A DNA stretch of 29,843 nucleotides from JBBRRP01 sp964609655 (GCA_964609655.1 CAZSUA010000023.1:1-29843), one strand, 5' to 3'. Positions 1-8,413 are shown, counted from the stretch's first letter. The notes: generated by a model not told the origin, from the sequence alone. Numbers and translations: made by a program.

Positions 1-222
1 AGAGAACACGTGAGTGTTTCCTCAGGCCTCCACTAATCCAGGGCGTTTTCATGGTATTTCCTTGAGGTCGAACCGAGGTGCCAAGTGAGGGAGCTGATGT
101 GTGGGCGTGCGATGCCGCTTGCTGCGAATGCGGGATGCAATGCCCGTGCCGGCGGCGCTAGCGAATGATCTAAGGAGTGGCTCGGCGTTACGACGGCATG
201 CAACGTGCATCCTGGTGGCGGT

Positions 223-429
223 ATGGCAAACTCGACGTCTGCCGCCCCAGAGGCTCCGCCGCCGGCTCGCGAAGGTGCGCACTACGACAACCCTTCGAGC
301 AAATCGGTTCGAGGCTCCGTCAACCCAACCGACCGAGACGGCATACAGCGGTTGGTTTGGGCGCTGTTCTTCGTGCTGATGGCAGGCATCGTTGGGGCGG
401 GCGTCGTCCTCGCCCTCATCAACGGGTAG
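223..429 (+). CDS. small single-pass membrane protein, unknown function
   Basis: A 68-residue protein with a polar, Pro/Ala-rich N-terminal half and one hydrophobic segment at its C-terminus (LVWALFFVLMAGIVGAGVVL), so probably a C-tail-anchored inner-membrane protein with an N-terminal cytoplasmic part. The start at ATG 223 is preferred over ATG 205 because a purine-rich GGTGGCGG lies just upstream of it. It ends 21 bases before the lipid kinase gene on the same strand and may share its transcript. I recognise no family. The sharp polar-to-hydrophobic layout supports a real gene, but short length leaves doubt. Confidence 0.5.
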   Translation: MANSTSAAPEAPPPAREGAHYDNPSSKSVRGSVNPTDRDGIQRLVWALFFVLMAGIVGAGVVLALING

Positions 430-450
430 CCATCAGTATACTCAGGCGTC

Positions 451-1458
451 ATGGTCACTCATCTCCTCGTCGGCAACCCCACAGCACAAAGTGGAAAGAA
501 TCAGGAACGAATCGACCAGGCGCTCGCAACGCTGAAAGAGGCAGGGATCCCGGCCGATTTTCTGCCCACATTGCCCGAAGGCAAGACGGTTGAAGCGGTG
601 CGCGGGGCGCTGGAGGCCGGCACGTATCGCACTGTCATCGCGATGGGTGGTGACGGGACGTTTCGCGAGGTTGCGGCTGGGCTGTACACGAGCACGCGAC
701 GCGAGGAAGTGACGCTAGGTATGCTCCCGTGCGGTACCGCCAACGACCAAGGTCGGAGCTTTGGCCTGGAACCGAACGACGCCGCGCTGCCGATCAATGT
801 CGACGTGATCCGTGCGGCTCACGAGACCCGGCTCGACGTCGGCATCTATCGCGCGGGGGCTGCCAGCGCCGCGCCCGAATACTTCTTCGACTCGTGTGGC
901 TGGGGCTTGTCGGCGCGTGTGCTCGCGCAGCGAAACAAGGACCGGGCAGCCGTCGAGACGCTCGGTCCGTTGAAGGCGCTCTATCGCGACCAGGTTGTGT
1001 ACGCCGGCGCATTCTTGAAGACATTCCTCGAGTCGTACGTCATCGACGACAAGTTCCGCGTGGTCGCGACCCTCGACGGACAGCGCATGGAGCTCGAGGG
1101 CCTCACCGATCTCATCGTAAAAAATACGCGCGTCTACGCAGGTGCTTGGGTGCTCGACGAGACCTCCCGCCACGACGACGGCATCTTCGAGCTGGTACCG
1201 TTCGTCGGGAAACTGGACTGGACCTCGAAGGCCATCCGCGATCTAAAAGCCGTGCCGCTCAACGAAGGCGTGCTCGAGGATCTCGGGATTGAGCATTCCA
1301 AGACGCTGCGCGCCTCGACCATGGAACTGGAATTCTTCCTCCCCGAAGATGGCGCGGCTCTCGCCACTCAGCTGGACGGCGAAGAATGGCCCGCCCATCG
1401 CCGCATCCATATCGAGGTCGTCCAGCGGGGCATCAGACTGATCGTCCCGGCGACCTGA
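451..1458 (+). CDS. diacylglycerol kinase / YegS-like lipid kinase
   Basis: A 335-residue protein of the diacylglycerol-kinase catalytic superfamily, which phosphorylates lipids or sphingoid bases with ATP at the inner membrane face. Visible motifs are the N-terminal NPTAQSGKN phosphate-contact segment (residues 9-17), GGDGTFREV (66-74), the signature nucleotide-binding motif, and LPCGTANDQGRSFGL (92-106). The C-terminal half fits the beta-sandwich domain of YegS-type enzymes, and the length is usual for the family. The substrate cannot be told from sequence. It follows a small membrane protein by 21 bases. The ribosome site before ATG 451 is weak (CAGGCG). No lesion is seen. Confidence 0.88.
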   Translation: MVTHLLVGNPTAQSGKNQERIDQALATLKEAGIPADFLPTLPEGKTVEAVRGALEAGTYRTVIAMGGDGTFREVAAGLYTSTRREEVTLGMLPCGTANDQGRSFGLEPNDAALPINVDVIRAAHETRLDVGIYRAGAASAAPEYFFDSCGWGLSARVLAQRNKDRAAVETLGPLKALYRDQVVYAGAFLKTFLESYVIDDKFRVVATLDGQRMELEGLTDLIVKNTRVYAGAWVLDETSRHDDGIFELVPFVGKLDWTSKAIRDLKAVPLNEGVLEDLGIEHSKTLRASTMELEFFLPEDGAALATQLDGEEWPAHRRIHIEVVQRGIRLIVPAT

Positions 1459-1639
1459 TCGAGCGCGGCAGTCGCGTAACTTCGCCGGGGCACAAAGTAC
1501 CGTTGCACATGCCGGACCAACCGAAACGCCCCAGTAGATGCGCTATTGCAGCGGGGTGACGACAGTTAGACTTACCGTGTTCAACTCACGCGTGTCGTTC
1601 CTTGTGACTTCCGCGTGTTGTTTTCGTGAGCAAATACCC

Positions 1640-1655
1640 TGGCATGCAAACTGCT
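1640..1655 (+). promoter_or_regulatory. sigma-54 (-24/-12) promoter-like element before the glycosyltransferase operon
   Basis: TGGCATGCAAACTGCT matches TGGCACG-N4-TTGCW at 10 of 12 specified positions with the required GG-N10-GC spacing. The predicted transcript start is near 1666. That leaves a leader carrying AAGGA at 1694-1698 before GTG 1704 and puts the upstream alternative start GTG 1626 outside the transcript. Confidence 0.5.
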
Positions 1656-1703
1656 AATTGCCTTGGCATCGAGCTGCTCACCAACCACAACAAAAGGACC
1701 GCC

Positions 1704-2882
1704 GTGTACGATCTGATCTGCCTTTCCCACCTCCGATGGGATTTCGTTTTTCAACGCCCCCAGCACCTACTCAGCCGGTGTGCTCTTGAACGCAGAGTCT
1801 TTTTCGTCGAAGAGCCGGTATTCATAGATGGCCCTGATGAACTCGTGGTGAATCTGAGCCGCGAGGGAGTTTACGTCGTGGTGCCCAACCTGACCCGCGG
1901 AACCGCCGACATTCAGGCCACGCAGCGAGCGTTGTTGCGCGAACTAGTTACCACCTATGATCTCAATCGTTATGTCTTGTGGTACTACACGCCAATGGCT
2001 CTCCCCCTCGGCGAATGCCTTTCACCCATTGCAGTGGTGTACGATTGCATGGATCAGCTTGCTGCATTTAAGGGCGCACCACCGGAACTCTTAGACCGAG
2101 AGAAACAGTTAATGGAACACGCCGATGTCGTGTTCACCGGCGGCTTTTCCCTGTTTGAAGCCAAGAAAACTTTACATCAGAATGTGCACGCGTTCCCGAG
2201 CAGCGTTGATGTGCCTCATTTTGCTGCTGGCCGGCGCATGCAAGACGACCCAGCCGATGTGAAGCATATCCCCCGTCCGCGCTTGGGATTCTTCGGTGTC
2301 ATCGATGAACGCATGGATCTTTCCCTGGTTGCGGGAGTCGCGCAGGCACGGCCCGATTGGCAGCTCGTTATGCTGGGGCCAGTGGTAAAGATCCACGAGG
2401 ACGAGCTCCCAGTTGCGGCGAACATACACTACTTGGGAGCCAAGAAGTATGCGGACCTCCCGCGCTATATCAGCGGTTGGGATGTCGCCCTGATGCCCTT
2501 CGCCAAAAACGAGTCAACCCAATTCATTAGCCCTACCAAGACCCCGGAGTATCTTGCTGCGGGAAAGCCCGTCGTTTCTACGTCAATTCGCGATGTGGTG
2601 CGACCGTATAAATCCCTGGGATTGGTTAGCATTGCGGATACCGTTGAAGATTTCGTTGCAGCGTGCGAGCAGGCGCTGTCGACATCGCCCATCCAGATTC
2701 TCCGCAAGGCGGATGCGTTCCTAGCTGATCTGTCCTGGGATAAGACGTGGTCTCAAATGGCGGATCATATCGAAGAAGCGATTCAAGGAAAAAACCCCAT
2801 CACGCTCACCCGTTTCAGCCACACATCACAGGGCACATCCGCGGGCAACACGTCGTTGCCTATGGCGGCAGGAGTTCGCTGA
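1704..2882 (+). CDS. family 1-type glycosyltransferase
   Basis: A 392-residue GT-B-fold glycosyltransferase, probably transferring a sugar from a nucleotide donor during surface polysaccharide assembly. It opens with YDLICLSHLRWDFVFQRPQH, a typical N-terminal signature of glycosyltransferases found beside glf, and the C-terminal donor domain carries SPTKTPEYLAAGKPVVST, the usual E-x-L-A-A-G-x-P-V-V nucleotide-sugar contact. GTG 1704 is chosen because AAGGA sits 5 bases upstream and homology begins there; GTG 1626 would add 26 unconserved residues and precede the predicted sigma-54 start. It abuts glf, whose start follows its stop directly. The donor may be UDP-galactofuranose made by the next gene; this is inference from position. 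Confidence 0.85.
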   Translation: MYDLICLSHLRWDFVFQRPQHLLSRCALERRVFFVEEPVFIDGPDELVVNLSREGVYVVVPNLTRGTADIQATQRALLRELVTTYDLNRYVLWYYTPMALPLGECLSPIAVVYDCMDQLAAFKGAPPELLDREKQLMEHADVVFTGGFSLFEAKKTLHQNVHAFPSSVDVPHFAAGRRMQDDPADVKHIPRPRLGFFGVIDERMDLSLVAGVAQARPDWQLVMLGPVVKIHEDELPVAANIHYLGAKKYADLPRYISGWDVALMPFAKNESTQFISPTKTPEYLAAGKPVVSTSIRDVVRPYKSLGLVSIADTVEDFVAACEQALSTSPIQILRKADAFLADLSWDKTWSQMADHIEEAIQGKNPITLTRFSHTSQGTSAGNTSLPMAAGVR

Positions 2883-4040
2883 GTGTTTGATTGCCTCATC
2901 GTCGGCGCTGGTTTTGCGGGCAGCGTGATCGCCGAACGCCTGGCTTCGGACCTCGGAAAACGGGTGCTCATCATCGATAAACGGTCGCACATTGGAGGGA
3001 ATGCCTACGACCACTACGACGATAATGGGCTACTCGTTCACAAGTACGGCCCGCACATTTTTCACACCAATTCAGAGGATATTTTCGCCTATTTGTCTAG
3101 GTTTACGAGCTGGCGCTGGTATCAACATCGGGTATTGGCGCAGGTGGATGGGCAGCTGGTTCCGATCCCTATCAACCTCGATACTATCAATCAGCTCTAT
3201 GGAATGAAACTCACATCCGAGGAGTTGGAGGTCTTCTTCGACCGGGTGGCGGAGAAAAAGCCTGCACGCACTTCCGAAGATGTTGTGGTGGGGCGCGTGG
3301 GCCGCGAGCTCTATGAAAAATTTTTTCGCGGCTACACGCGCAAACAATGGGGCTTAGATCCTTCCGAGTTAGATAGCTCGGTCACCGCCCGGATCCCGGT
3401 GCGAACCAACCGCGATAACCGCTATTTCACCGATACGTTTCAGGCCATGCCTCTTCACGGATATACTCGCATGTTCGAGAATATGCTGCGGAGCCCGAAC
3501 ATCAAGGTGATGTTGAATACAGACTATCGAGAAGTGGCGAACCTCATCCCTTACAAGGAGATGGTTTACACCGGTCCGGTAGATGCGTTCTTCGATTTCC
3601 GATTCGGAAAGCTGCCTTATAGATCCATCGAATTCCAACACGAAACACACGCTATTTCTCAGTTCCAGAGCGTAGGTACCGTCAATTACCCCAACGATAA
3701 CGCCTACACGCGGATCACGGAATTTAAGCACCTAACCGGCCAACAACACGAAAAAACTAGCGTGGTGTATGAGTACCCCCGCGCCGAAGGTGATCCGTAT
3801 TATCCAATCCCCAAACCGGAGAATGCCGCTCTGTATGAAAAGTACAAAGAGGTCGCTTCGCTGAGCCCAGTGCACTTCGTCGGCCGCCTGGCGACGTACA
3901 AATACTACAATATGGATCAGGTCGTGGCGCAGGCCTTGACACTCTATGGCCGCATCAAGGAAACTTCTGGCCAAACTCGATCTCAGGAGGTAACCAGTGC
4001 TGCCACATCCCGGATCGCTCACGCTATGGGGCGGAGTTGA
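2883..4040 (+). CDS. glf: UDP-galactopyranose mutase
   Basis: A 385-residue flavoenzyme that interconverts UDP-galactopyranose and UDP-galactofuranose, supplying galactofuranose for glycans. The N-terminal FAD site CLIVGAGFAGSVIAERL is clear, followed by IDKRSHIGGNAYD and the family signature HKYGPHIFHTNSEDIFAY. KFFRGYTRKQWGLDPSEL and RIPVRTNRDNRYFTD, characteristic of the substrate site, are present, as is the C-terminal FVGRLATYKYYNMDQVV flavin contact. Length is normal and the frame is undamaged. GTG 2883 directly follows the stop of the glycosyltransferase and has GGCAGGAG upstream. Its end overlaps the next gene by 44 bases, indicating coupled translation. Identification is firm. Confidence 0.96.
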   Translation: MFDCLIVGAGFAGSVIAERLASDLGKRVLIIDKRSHIGGNAYDHYDDNGLLVHKYGPHIFHTNSEDIFAYLSRFTSWRWYQHRVLAQVDGQLVPIPINLDTINQLYGMKLTSEELEVFFDRVAEKKPARTSEDVVVGRVGRELYEKFFRGYTRKQWGLDPSELDSSVTARIPVRTNRDNRYFTDTFQAMPLHGYTRMFENMLRSPNIKVMLNTDYREVANLIPYKEMVYTGPVDAFFDFRFGKLPYRSIEFQHETHAISQFQSVGTVNYPNDNAYTRITEFKHLTGQQHEKTSVVYEYPRAEGDPYYPIPKPENAALYEKYKEVASLSPVHFVGRLATYKYYNMDQVVAQALTLYGRIKETSGQTRSQEVTSAATSRIAHAMGRS

Positions 4041-5355
4041 GTGCACCGTCAATCGTGTCGGCGATCAGTTCTTCGATCAGCTGGTTTACAGTGGACATGA
4101 TTCGCGCATTTCGGATCTGGATCTTTTTGCCAGATCCGGCATAAAAACGCTGCGCTATCCCGTGTTGTGGGAGCGAGTTGAAAGAGAAGGAAAGCTGGAT
4201 TTTGCGTGGGCCGATGAGCGTTTGCAGCGGCTCCGAGCCCTCGACATCGAGCCCATCATCGGGCTTGTTCACCACGGTAGCGGGCCGCTCCACACCGCCC
4301 TGCTGGATTCGGCGTTCCCCCGGCTTTTGAGCGCGTATGCTGAACGCGTCGCGGAGCGCTACCCGTGGGTGACTAAATTCACTCCGGTGAATGAACCGCT
4401 TACTACGGCACGCTTTAGCGCGCTTTACGGTCACTGGTATCCTCACGCGCGAAGTGATGCTTCTTTCGTGCGGGCCCTTCTCACGCAATGTACCGCCACT
4501 GCCCTATCGATGAAGGCGATTCGAAGGGTCACCCCTGACGCCGAGCTTATCCAAACGGAGGATCTAGCGCATTGCCGGAGCACTGAAGATCTAGGATATC
4601 AGGCCGAATTCGAGAATCTTCGCAGGTGGCTGAGTTTAGATCTCCTCTGTGGTCGCGTGGATTCACACCACCCGCTTCACCGCTACCTGACGAGCAACGG
4701 TGCCACAGCTAAGGATTTGGGCTTTTTCCTAGAGGAGCCATGCGTTCCTGATCTTTTGGGCTTCAATTATTACGTCACAAGTGAACGCTTTCTCGATAGC
4801 CGGACGCATTTGTACCCGCCCCAAATCTGGGGAGGAAATTCCCGCGTCCCCTATGTCGACGTGGAGGCTGTTCGTGTTTGCGCCCACGGCCTACTCGGGC
4901 CCAAATTCCTTCTGAGCGCAGCACAAGAGAGGTACGGCCTCCCTATGGCCATCACTGAGGCTCACCTCGGTTGCCGGTCCGAGGAGCAAGTAGCGTGGCT
5001 TTCGTACATTTGGACGTCTGCGCGGGAGGCCAGGCGCCATGGCGTGGATGTAAGAGCGGTAACGGCTTGGGCGCTCCTGGGCTCCTACGGTTGGGACTGT
5101 TTGGTGACCCAGGGGTGCACCAACTATGAACCCGGAGTCTTCCGCGTCGAGCACGGTTGCCCGCAGTCGACGCCACTCGCGGATCTCGTCCGCCATCTCG
5201 CGCACGGCGGCGCGCCGGAGAGACGTTCAGGCTGGTGGCTTGAGCCTGAGCGCCTCCTCTACGAGGGGCATGTGTCGAAGCTCGATGCGCAGTTGCTCGC
5301 GGCGCTCAGCAAGCGGGCGCAGCGAACGGCCTCAGTGCCGGCGCAGGCTACTTGA
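3997..5355 (+). CDS. glycoside hydrolase family 1-like protein
   Basis: A 452-residue TIM-barrel protein related to GH1 beta-glycosidases. KFTPVNEP (NEP at residues 132-134) corresponds to the acid/base TFNEP motif and MAITEAHLG (Glu 321) to the ITENG nucleophile motif, so both catalytic glutamates appear present. GTG 3997 is chosen because a full AGGAGGT (3985-3991) lies 5 bases upstream, even though it overlaps glf by 44 bases. In many bacteria this domain is fused to a dTDP-4-dehydrorhamnose reductase-like domain and encoded next to glf; here it ends after WWLEPERLLYEG with a short tail and no reductase domain. It probably trims or modifies the polysaccharide of this operon; the substrate is unknown. 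Confidence 0.82.
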   Translation: MLPHPGSLTLWGGVECTVNRVGDQFFDQLVYSGHDSRISDLDLFARSGIKTLRYPVLWERVEREGKLDFAWADERLQRLRALDIEPIIGLVHHGSGPLHTALLDSAFPRLLSAYAERVAERYPWVTKFTPVNEPLTTARFSALYGHWYPHARSDASFVRALLTQCTATALSMKAIRRVTPDAELIQTEDLAHCRSTEDLGYQAEFENLRRWLSLDLLCGRVDSHHPLHRYLTSNGATAKDLGFFLEEPCVPDLLGFNYYVTSERFLDSRTHLYPPQIWGGNSRVPYVDVEAVRVCAHGLLGPKFLLSAAQERYGLPMAITEAHLGCRSEEQVAWLSYIWTSAREARRHGVDVRAVTAWALLGSYGWDCLVTQGCTNYEPGVFRVEHGCPQSTPLADLVRHLAHGGAPERRSGWWLEPERLLYEGHVSKLDAQLLAALSKRAQRTASVPAQAT

Positions 5356-6758
5356 CCGAGACGCTTGCGGCGCATCCTCATAGCGACCGCCTGGCAGAAA
5401 AGAGAATGGAAGCTTCGATCGCTAACGGCGCAAAACGGGTGGTCATTGTCGGTGCGGGTTTTGGTGGTCTTAATTGCGCCAAAGTGCTGGGTGGTCGGCC
5501 GGGGTTAGACGTGCTCGTGATCGACAGGCGCAATCATCATCTCTTTCAACCGTTGCTCTATCAGGTCGCCATGGCAGGCCTCAGCCCCGCGGATATCGCC
5601 GTACCCATTCGATCCGTTCTCTCTAAACACAAGAACATTCAAGTGCTCGAAGCACTCGCGGAGCGCGTGGACCTTGATCACTGCAGAGTGCACACCAATC
5701 GAGGAACGTTTACCTACGATTATCTGATCCTCGCTTGTGGCTCAAAGCACACTTATTTTGGTCACGTTGCCTGGGAAGAGCACGCCCCCGGCCTAAAGAC
5801 ACTCGAACAAGCAACGGAAATCCGAAGACGTGTGCTCACCGCGTTCGAACGCGCCGAGGCTGAAGACGATCCCGAAACACGGCGAGCCTGGCTCACGTTC
5901 GTAGTAGTAGGGGGTGGCCCGACCGGAGTGGAGCTCTCGGGGGCGCTCGGAGAACTGAGCCGCTCGACCCTCAAACGCGATTTTCGGCGCATCGATCCGC
6001 AGCTCACACGCGTTGTACTCATCGAGGCAGGTCCGCGGATTCTTCCATCATTTGACGCGGCACTTTCTGCCACTGCAACACGCGATTTGGAGAGGCTGGG
6101 CGTGCAGGTGTGGACTAACACCGCGGTCACCGAAGTTGATGAAGAAGGTGTCGACGCGAGCGGGAACCGCCTGCAAACAAAAACGGTTTTGTGGGCTGCA
6201 GGCGTGCAGGCGGCTTCGCTGGGAGCCAGCCTCAACATGCCTCTCGATCGCCAGGGTCGGGTGGTGGTCAGCCCGGAACTTTGCATTCCTGGCCATTCCA
6301 ACGTGTTCGTTGTGGGTGACCAGGCGCACACAGTGGGGCCAGATGCACAACCGTTGCCCGGTGTGGCAACGGTAGCGTTGCAGCAGGGCCGCTACGTGGG
6401 CTCGGCGATTGTTGGGGACCTAAGAAAGAAAGCCCGCAAACCATTTTTTTATGCGGATAAAGGCCAAATGGCCACCATCGGACGCAGCCGAGCAGTCCTG
6501 CAAACGGGGAGGCTGCGGTTAGCAGGGCCTCTCGCCTGGATGGCCTGGTTGTTAGTTCACATTTACTACCTGAGCGGTTTCAAAAACCGCGCGCTCGTCC
6601 TCATTCAGTGGGCGTACTCCTATTTCACGTTCGCGCGCGGCGCGCGCCTCATTGTCAATAAAAGGTGGCAATTCTACGAAGCCGTTACGGACGATAGGCC
6701 GACTACGCTAGGCTCCGGGCAATCCGCAACGGGGGACGCGCCTCGCCCTCCCGTGTGA
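5352..6758 (+). CDS. ndh: type II NADH dehydrogenase (NDH-2 family)
   Basis: A 468-residue FAD enzyme that passes electrons from NADH to quinone without proton pumping, held at the inner membrane face. Motifs: FAD-binding VVIVGAGFGGLNCAKVL (residues 30-46), RRNHHLFQPLLYQVA (59-73) typical of NDH-2, NAD-binding FVVVGGGPTGVELSGALGEL (183-202), VLWAAGV and FVVGDQAH. The C-terminus has the hydrophobic/amphipathic segment AWMAWLLVHIYYLSGFKNR expected for membrane attachment. The TTG start shares TTGA with the stop of the GH1-like gene; ATG 5406 is an alternative that loses only unconserved residues. A respiratory enzyme at the end of a glycan operon is unusual in function but the coupling is plain. 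Confidence 0.9.
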   Translation: MTETLAAHPHSDRLAEKRMEASIANGAKRVVIVGAGFGGLNCAKVLGGRPGLDVLVIDRRNHHLFQPLLYQVAMAGLSPADIAVPIRSVLSKHKNIQVLEALAERVDLDHCRVHTNRGTFTYDYLILACGSKHTYFGHVAWEEHAPGLKTLEQATEIRRRVLTAFERAEAEDDPETRRAWLTFVVVGGGPTGVELSGALGELSRSTLKRDFRRIDPQLTRVVLIEAGPRILPSFDAALSATATRDLERLGVQVWTNTAVTEVDEEGVDASGNRLQTKTVLWAAGVQAASLGASLNMPLDRQGRVVVSPELCIPGHSNVFVVGDQAHTVGPDAQPLPGVATVALQQGRYVGSAIVGDLRKKARKPFFYADKGQMATIGRSRAVLQTGRLRLAGPLAWMAWLLVHIYYLSGFKNRALVLIQWAYSYFTFARGARLIVNKRWQFYEAVTDDRPTTLGSGQSATGDAPRPPV

Positions 6759-6887
6759 TCCGACCCGCAAGCCCACCCCGGGTGCGCAGCGCACTGTGAC
6801 ATTTATACATGGGGCGTGGGGAGCAGGCCGCTACGGACGCGCTCAAGGGAAGCGTTCCCCATGGTCTGGAGGGGGGCGCACCGCACC

Positions 6888-6903
6888 TGGCACGGCAAGT
6901 GCT
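6888..6903 (+). promoter_or_regulatory. sigma-54 (-24/-12) promoter-like element before the gene at 6976
   Basis: TGGCACGGCAAGTGCT matches the sigma-54 consensus at 11 of 12 specified positions with GG-N10-GC spacing. The expected start point is near 6914, giving a leader of about 60 bases that contains a stem-loop (6935-6956). A GGGAA-GCG-TTCCC inverted repeat at 6847-6859 lies just upstream of the -24 box and could bind a regulator. Confidence 0.6.
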
Positions 6904-6934
6904 TTTAAGCATGTGTTCGGGAGCACTCGAATAG

Positions 6935-6956
6935 GGGAACCGGCAGCGCGGTTCCC
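6935..6956 (+). promoter_or_regulatory. stem-loop in the leader of the gene at 6976
   Basis: GGGAACCG (6935-6942) and CGGTTCCC (6949-6956) form a perfect 8-bp stem with a 6-base loop. It lies between the predicted sigma-54 start and the coding start. There is no following T-run, so it is more likely a leader structure or operator than a terminator. Its arms resemble the GGGAA/TTCCC repeat at 6847-6859. Confidence 0.4.
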
Positions 6957-6975
6957 ACGCTTGCCGATGTGACGT

Positions 6976-7521
6976 GTGAACGATTTCTGGATGGCCCCTA
7001 TGAACTGTGCATCTGTAACAATCGTCGAAACAAATGGCACGACCCCTGTACTGGAAAGTCCCGAAAAAATCTTTGGGGGCGCCGTATCGGGAGTCCAATG
7101 CGCCACCATTATTCAAGACGCAGAGGAGCCCATTGCTCAGCTCTCAGCTCGCGTGCGCCGCCGACTTTCGTCTATTGCGGAAGAATCCACGCAACGCTGC
7201 GTGACCTACTATATGGGCGAGGACCAATCGGTGACCTCCGCAGCTGTTCGTCGTGCTCTTTGTGATGTGGCGATGGAATGGCTCACGCATTCGGCAGGCG
7301 AAGCTTCACTGCGCCTCTTGGTGCCGGATTCGATGAGTGATACCGACAGGCACAAGTTCCTTCGCCTCGTAGGTGAATTAACGAACATCAATCCTCGCGC
7401 GGTCAATGTTTCTCTAGTTTTTGCGCGCGCGAGAATCCAGAAGTCGGAGGAAGTCTCCCGAGTCCGGCAGTCGGTCGTCGCACGATACCACAAAGATTCG
7501 CAGTCATGCGTGCTGCCTTAA
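6976..7521 (+). CDS. hypothetical protein
   Basis: An open frame of 181 residues from GTG 6976; ATG 6991 and ATG 7000 are equally good starts and no strong ribosome site separates them. The protein is soluble, with a likely alpha/beta make-up and no signal peptide or membrane segment. The C-terminal part (about residues 120-160) alternates helix and strand, for example SLRLLVPDSMSDTDRHKF. I recognise no family. It has its own sigma-54-like promoter. Its TAA stop overlaps the convergent nnrD stop in the 4 bases 7518-7521, so the two genes meet tail to tail with no terminator between them. Confidence 0.65.
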   Translation: MNDFWMAPMNCASVTIVETNGTTPVLESPEKIFGGAVSGVQCATIIQDAEEPIAQLSARVRRRLSSIAEESTQRCVTYYMGEDQSVTSAAVRRALCDVAMEWLTHSAGEASLRLLVPDSMSDTDRHKFLRLVGELTNINPRAVNVSLVFARARIQKSEEVSRVRQSVVARYHKDSQSCVLP

Positions 7522-8056
7522 CGCGTCAGCGAATCGAGTAGCCGCGGTACCTCACTGGGCAGCTCGCGGGCTAGAAATCCCAAAGGGCCCAGCTTGGAGG
7601 ACAAGGCTTCCCCGGCCTTGGCGTGAAGATAGACGCCCCACACGGCCGCCTGCACGGGCTCCGCGCCTCGCGCGATTAATCCCGCAATCATCCCCGAAAG
7701 CGTGTCGCCTGAGCCCGCTGTTGCGAGCCCGGAGTTGCCGGCGACGTAAATTCAAGGGGACGCGCTAGGACTTCATCGCGTTCGCAGCCCCAGAGCGTCG
7801 CCATTTCTCCGGCATGCGGGGTAGCGACGACGCCCGCGGCGTAACGCGCCAAGGTGCGCCGCCGTCCGCGGAGCACTCGCAAGGCGCCAGCATCGAGGAC
7901 CAGCGTGCGACGCGATTTTGTTTTCTGACAGTGTTGAACGATGCTCGCCGCTGCTGCTTGGCACATGCCAGGGCCCACCAACAGCGCGCGACACGCTTCA
8001 ATCTCTTTGGAAATCTTAGCGACTGCTCCGACGTTCGTGCGGGAACTTGGCGTTAA
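7518..8056 (-). pseudogene. nnrD: NAD(P)H-hydrate dehydratase remnant (nnrD), two lesions
   Basis: Remains of the ADP-dependent NAD(P)H-hydrate dehydratase, which repairs hydrated NADH and NADPH. Read on the minus strand, one frame gives CRALLVGPGM, TLVLDAGALRVL and GVVATPHAGEMATLWG; another gives IYVAGNSGLATAGSGDTLSG and IAGLIARGAEPVQAAVWGV down to the stop at 7518-7520. The frame changes at about 7750-7758, where the segment normally linking the PHAGEM motif to the NSGLATAGSGD motif, including the KG part, is missing: a deletion of roughly 30 codons or more that also shifts frame. The N-terminal part is missing too, since the 5' end is joined to a truncated histidine phosphatase near 8050. 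The product cannot be functional. Confidence 0.82.
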
Positions 8057-8408
8057 TGCCAATCCGAGTGAAACGGTTGAGTCCGAACTCCTTTTCGCGT
8101 AGCCGCTCATCAACGACAAAGGTGAGGCTACGTTGTCGGATGCGGCTGTCGGCCACAACAAGCTCCGCCGTCATCTTGGCGCGGGCGTAAGGTGAACTCA
8201 TCACCACAGAAGGCTGCTCATGCTCAGGTTTTTGACCAAACCAAGACCCCAGCGCACGAGATTGCCTCTCACCCAAGGGCGAGAGCGGAACATCCATATC
8301 CCGACCGCTGATGTCGATGAGGTGCAAGCCATCTCGCTCGGCGACGTCGCCGGCACTCTCGCCGTGCCGAACCAACCAGAGTAAAGCGGGTTGTAGTGCC
8401 GAAGCCAA
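8016..8408 (-). pseudogene. histidine phosphatase family gene, 3' truncated
   Basis: A 130-codon frame starting at TTG 8408 that encodes the first half of a phosphoglycerate-mutase-like histidine phosphatase. LLWLVRHGESAGD contains the catalytic RHG, followed by PLSPLGERQSRALG, VVMSSPYARAKMTAEL and VDERLREKEFGLNRFTRIGI. Homology stops around 8050, after INAKFPHE. The second half, with the GES-type and catalytic HG segments, is absent and replaced by out-of-frame nnrD sequence. A deletion of several hundred bases that removed the 3' half of this gene and the 5' part of nnrD explains this. It starts 5 bases after the stop of the FMN-binding gene, so it was the next gene of that operon. Confidence 0.75.
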
Positions 8409-8413
8409 AGCGA

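Noticed and set aside
194..209. CGGCATGCAACGTGCA as a sigma-54 promoter before the small membrane protein
   Set aside because: Three mismatches (9/12) and a predicted start only about 3 bases from the ATG; too weak alone.
1..222. Search for a gene or RNA at the left edge
   Set aside because: Short frames here overlap each other, have poor composition and show no family motif.
1459..1639. Possible tRNA or small RNA between the lipid kinase and the glycosyltransferase
   Set aside because: No cloverleaf, T-loop sequence or terminator was found.
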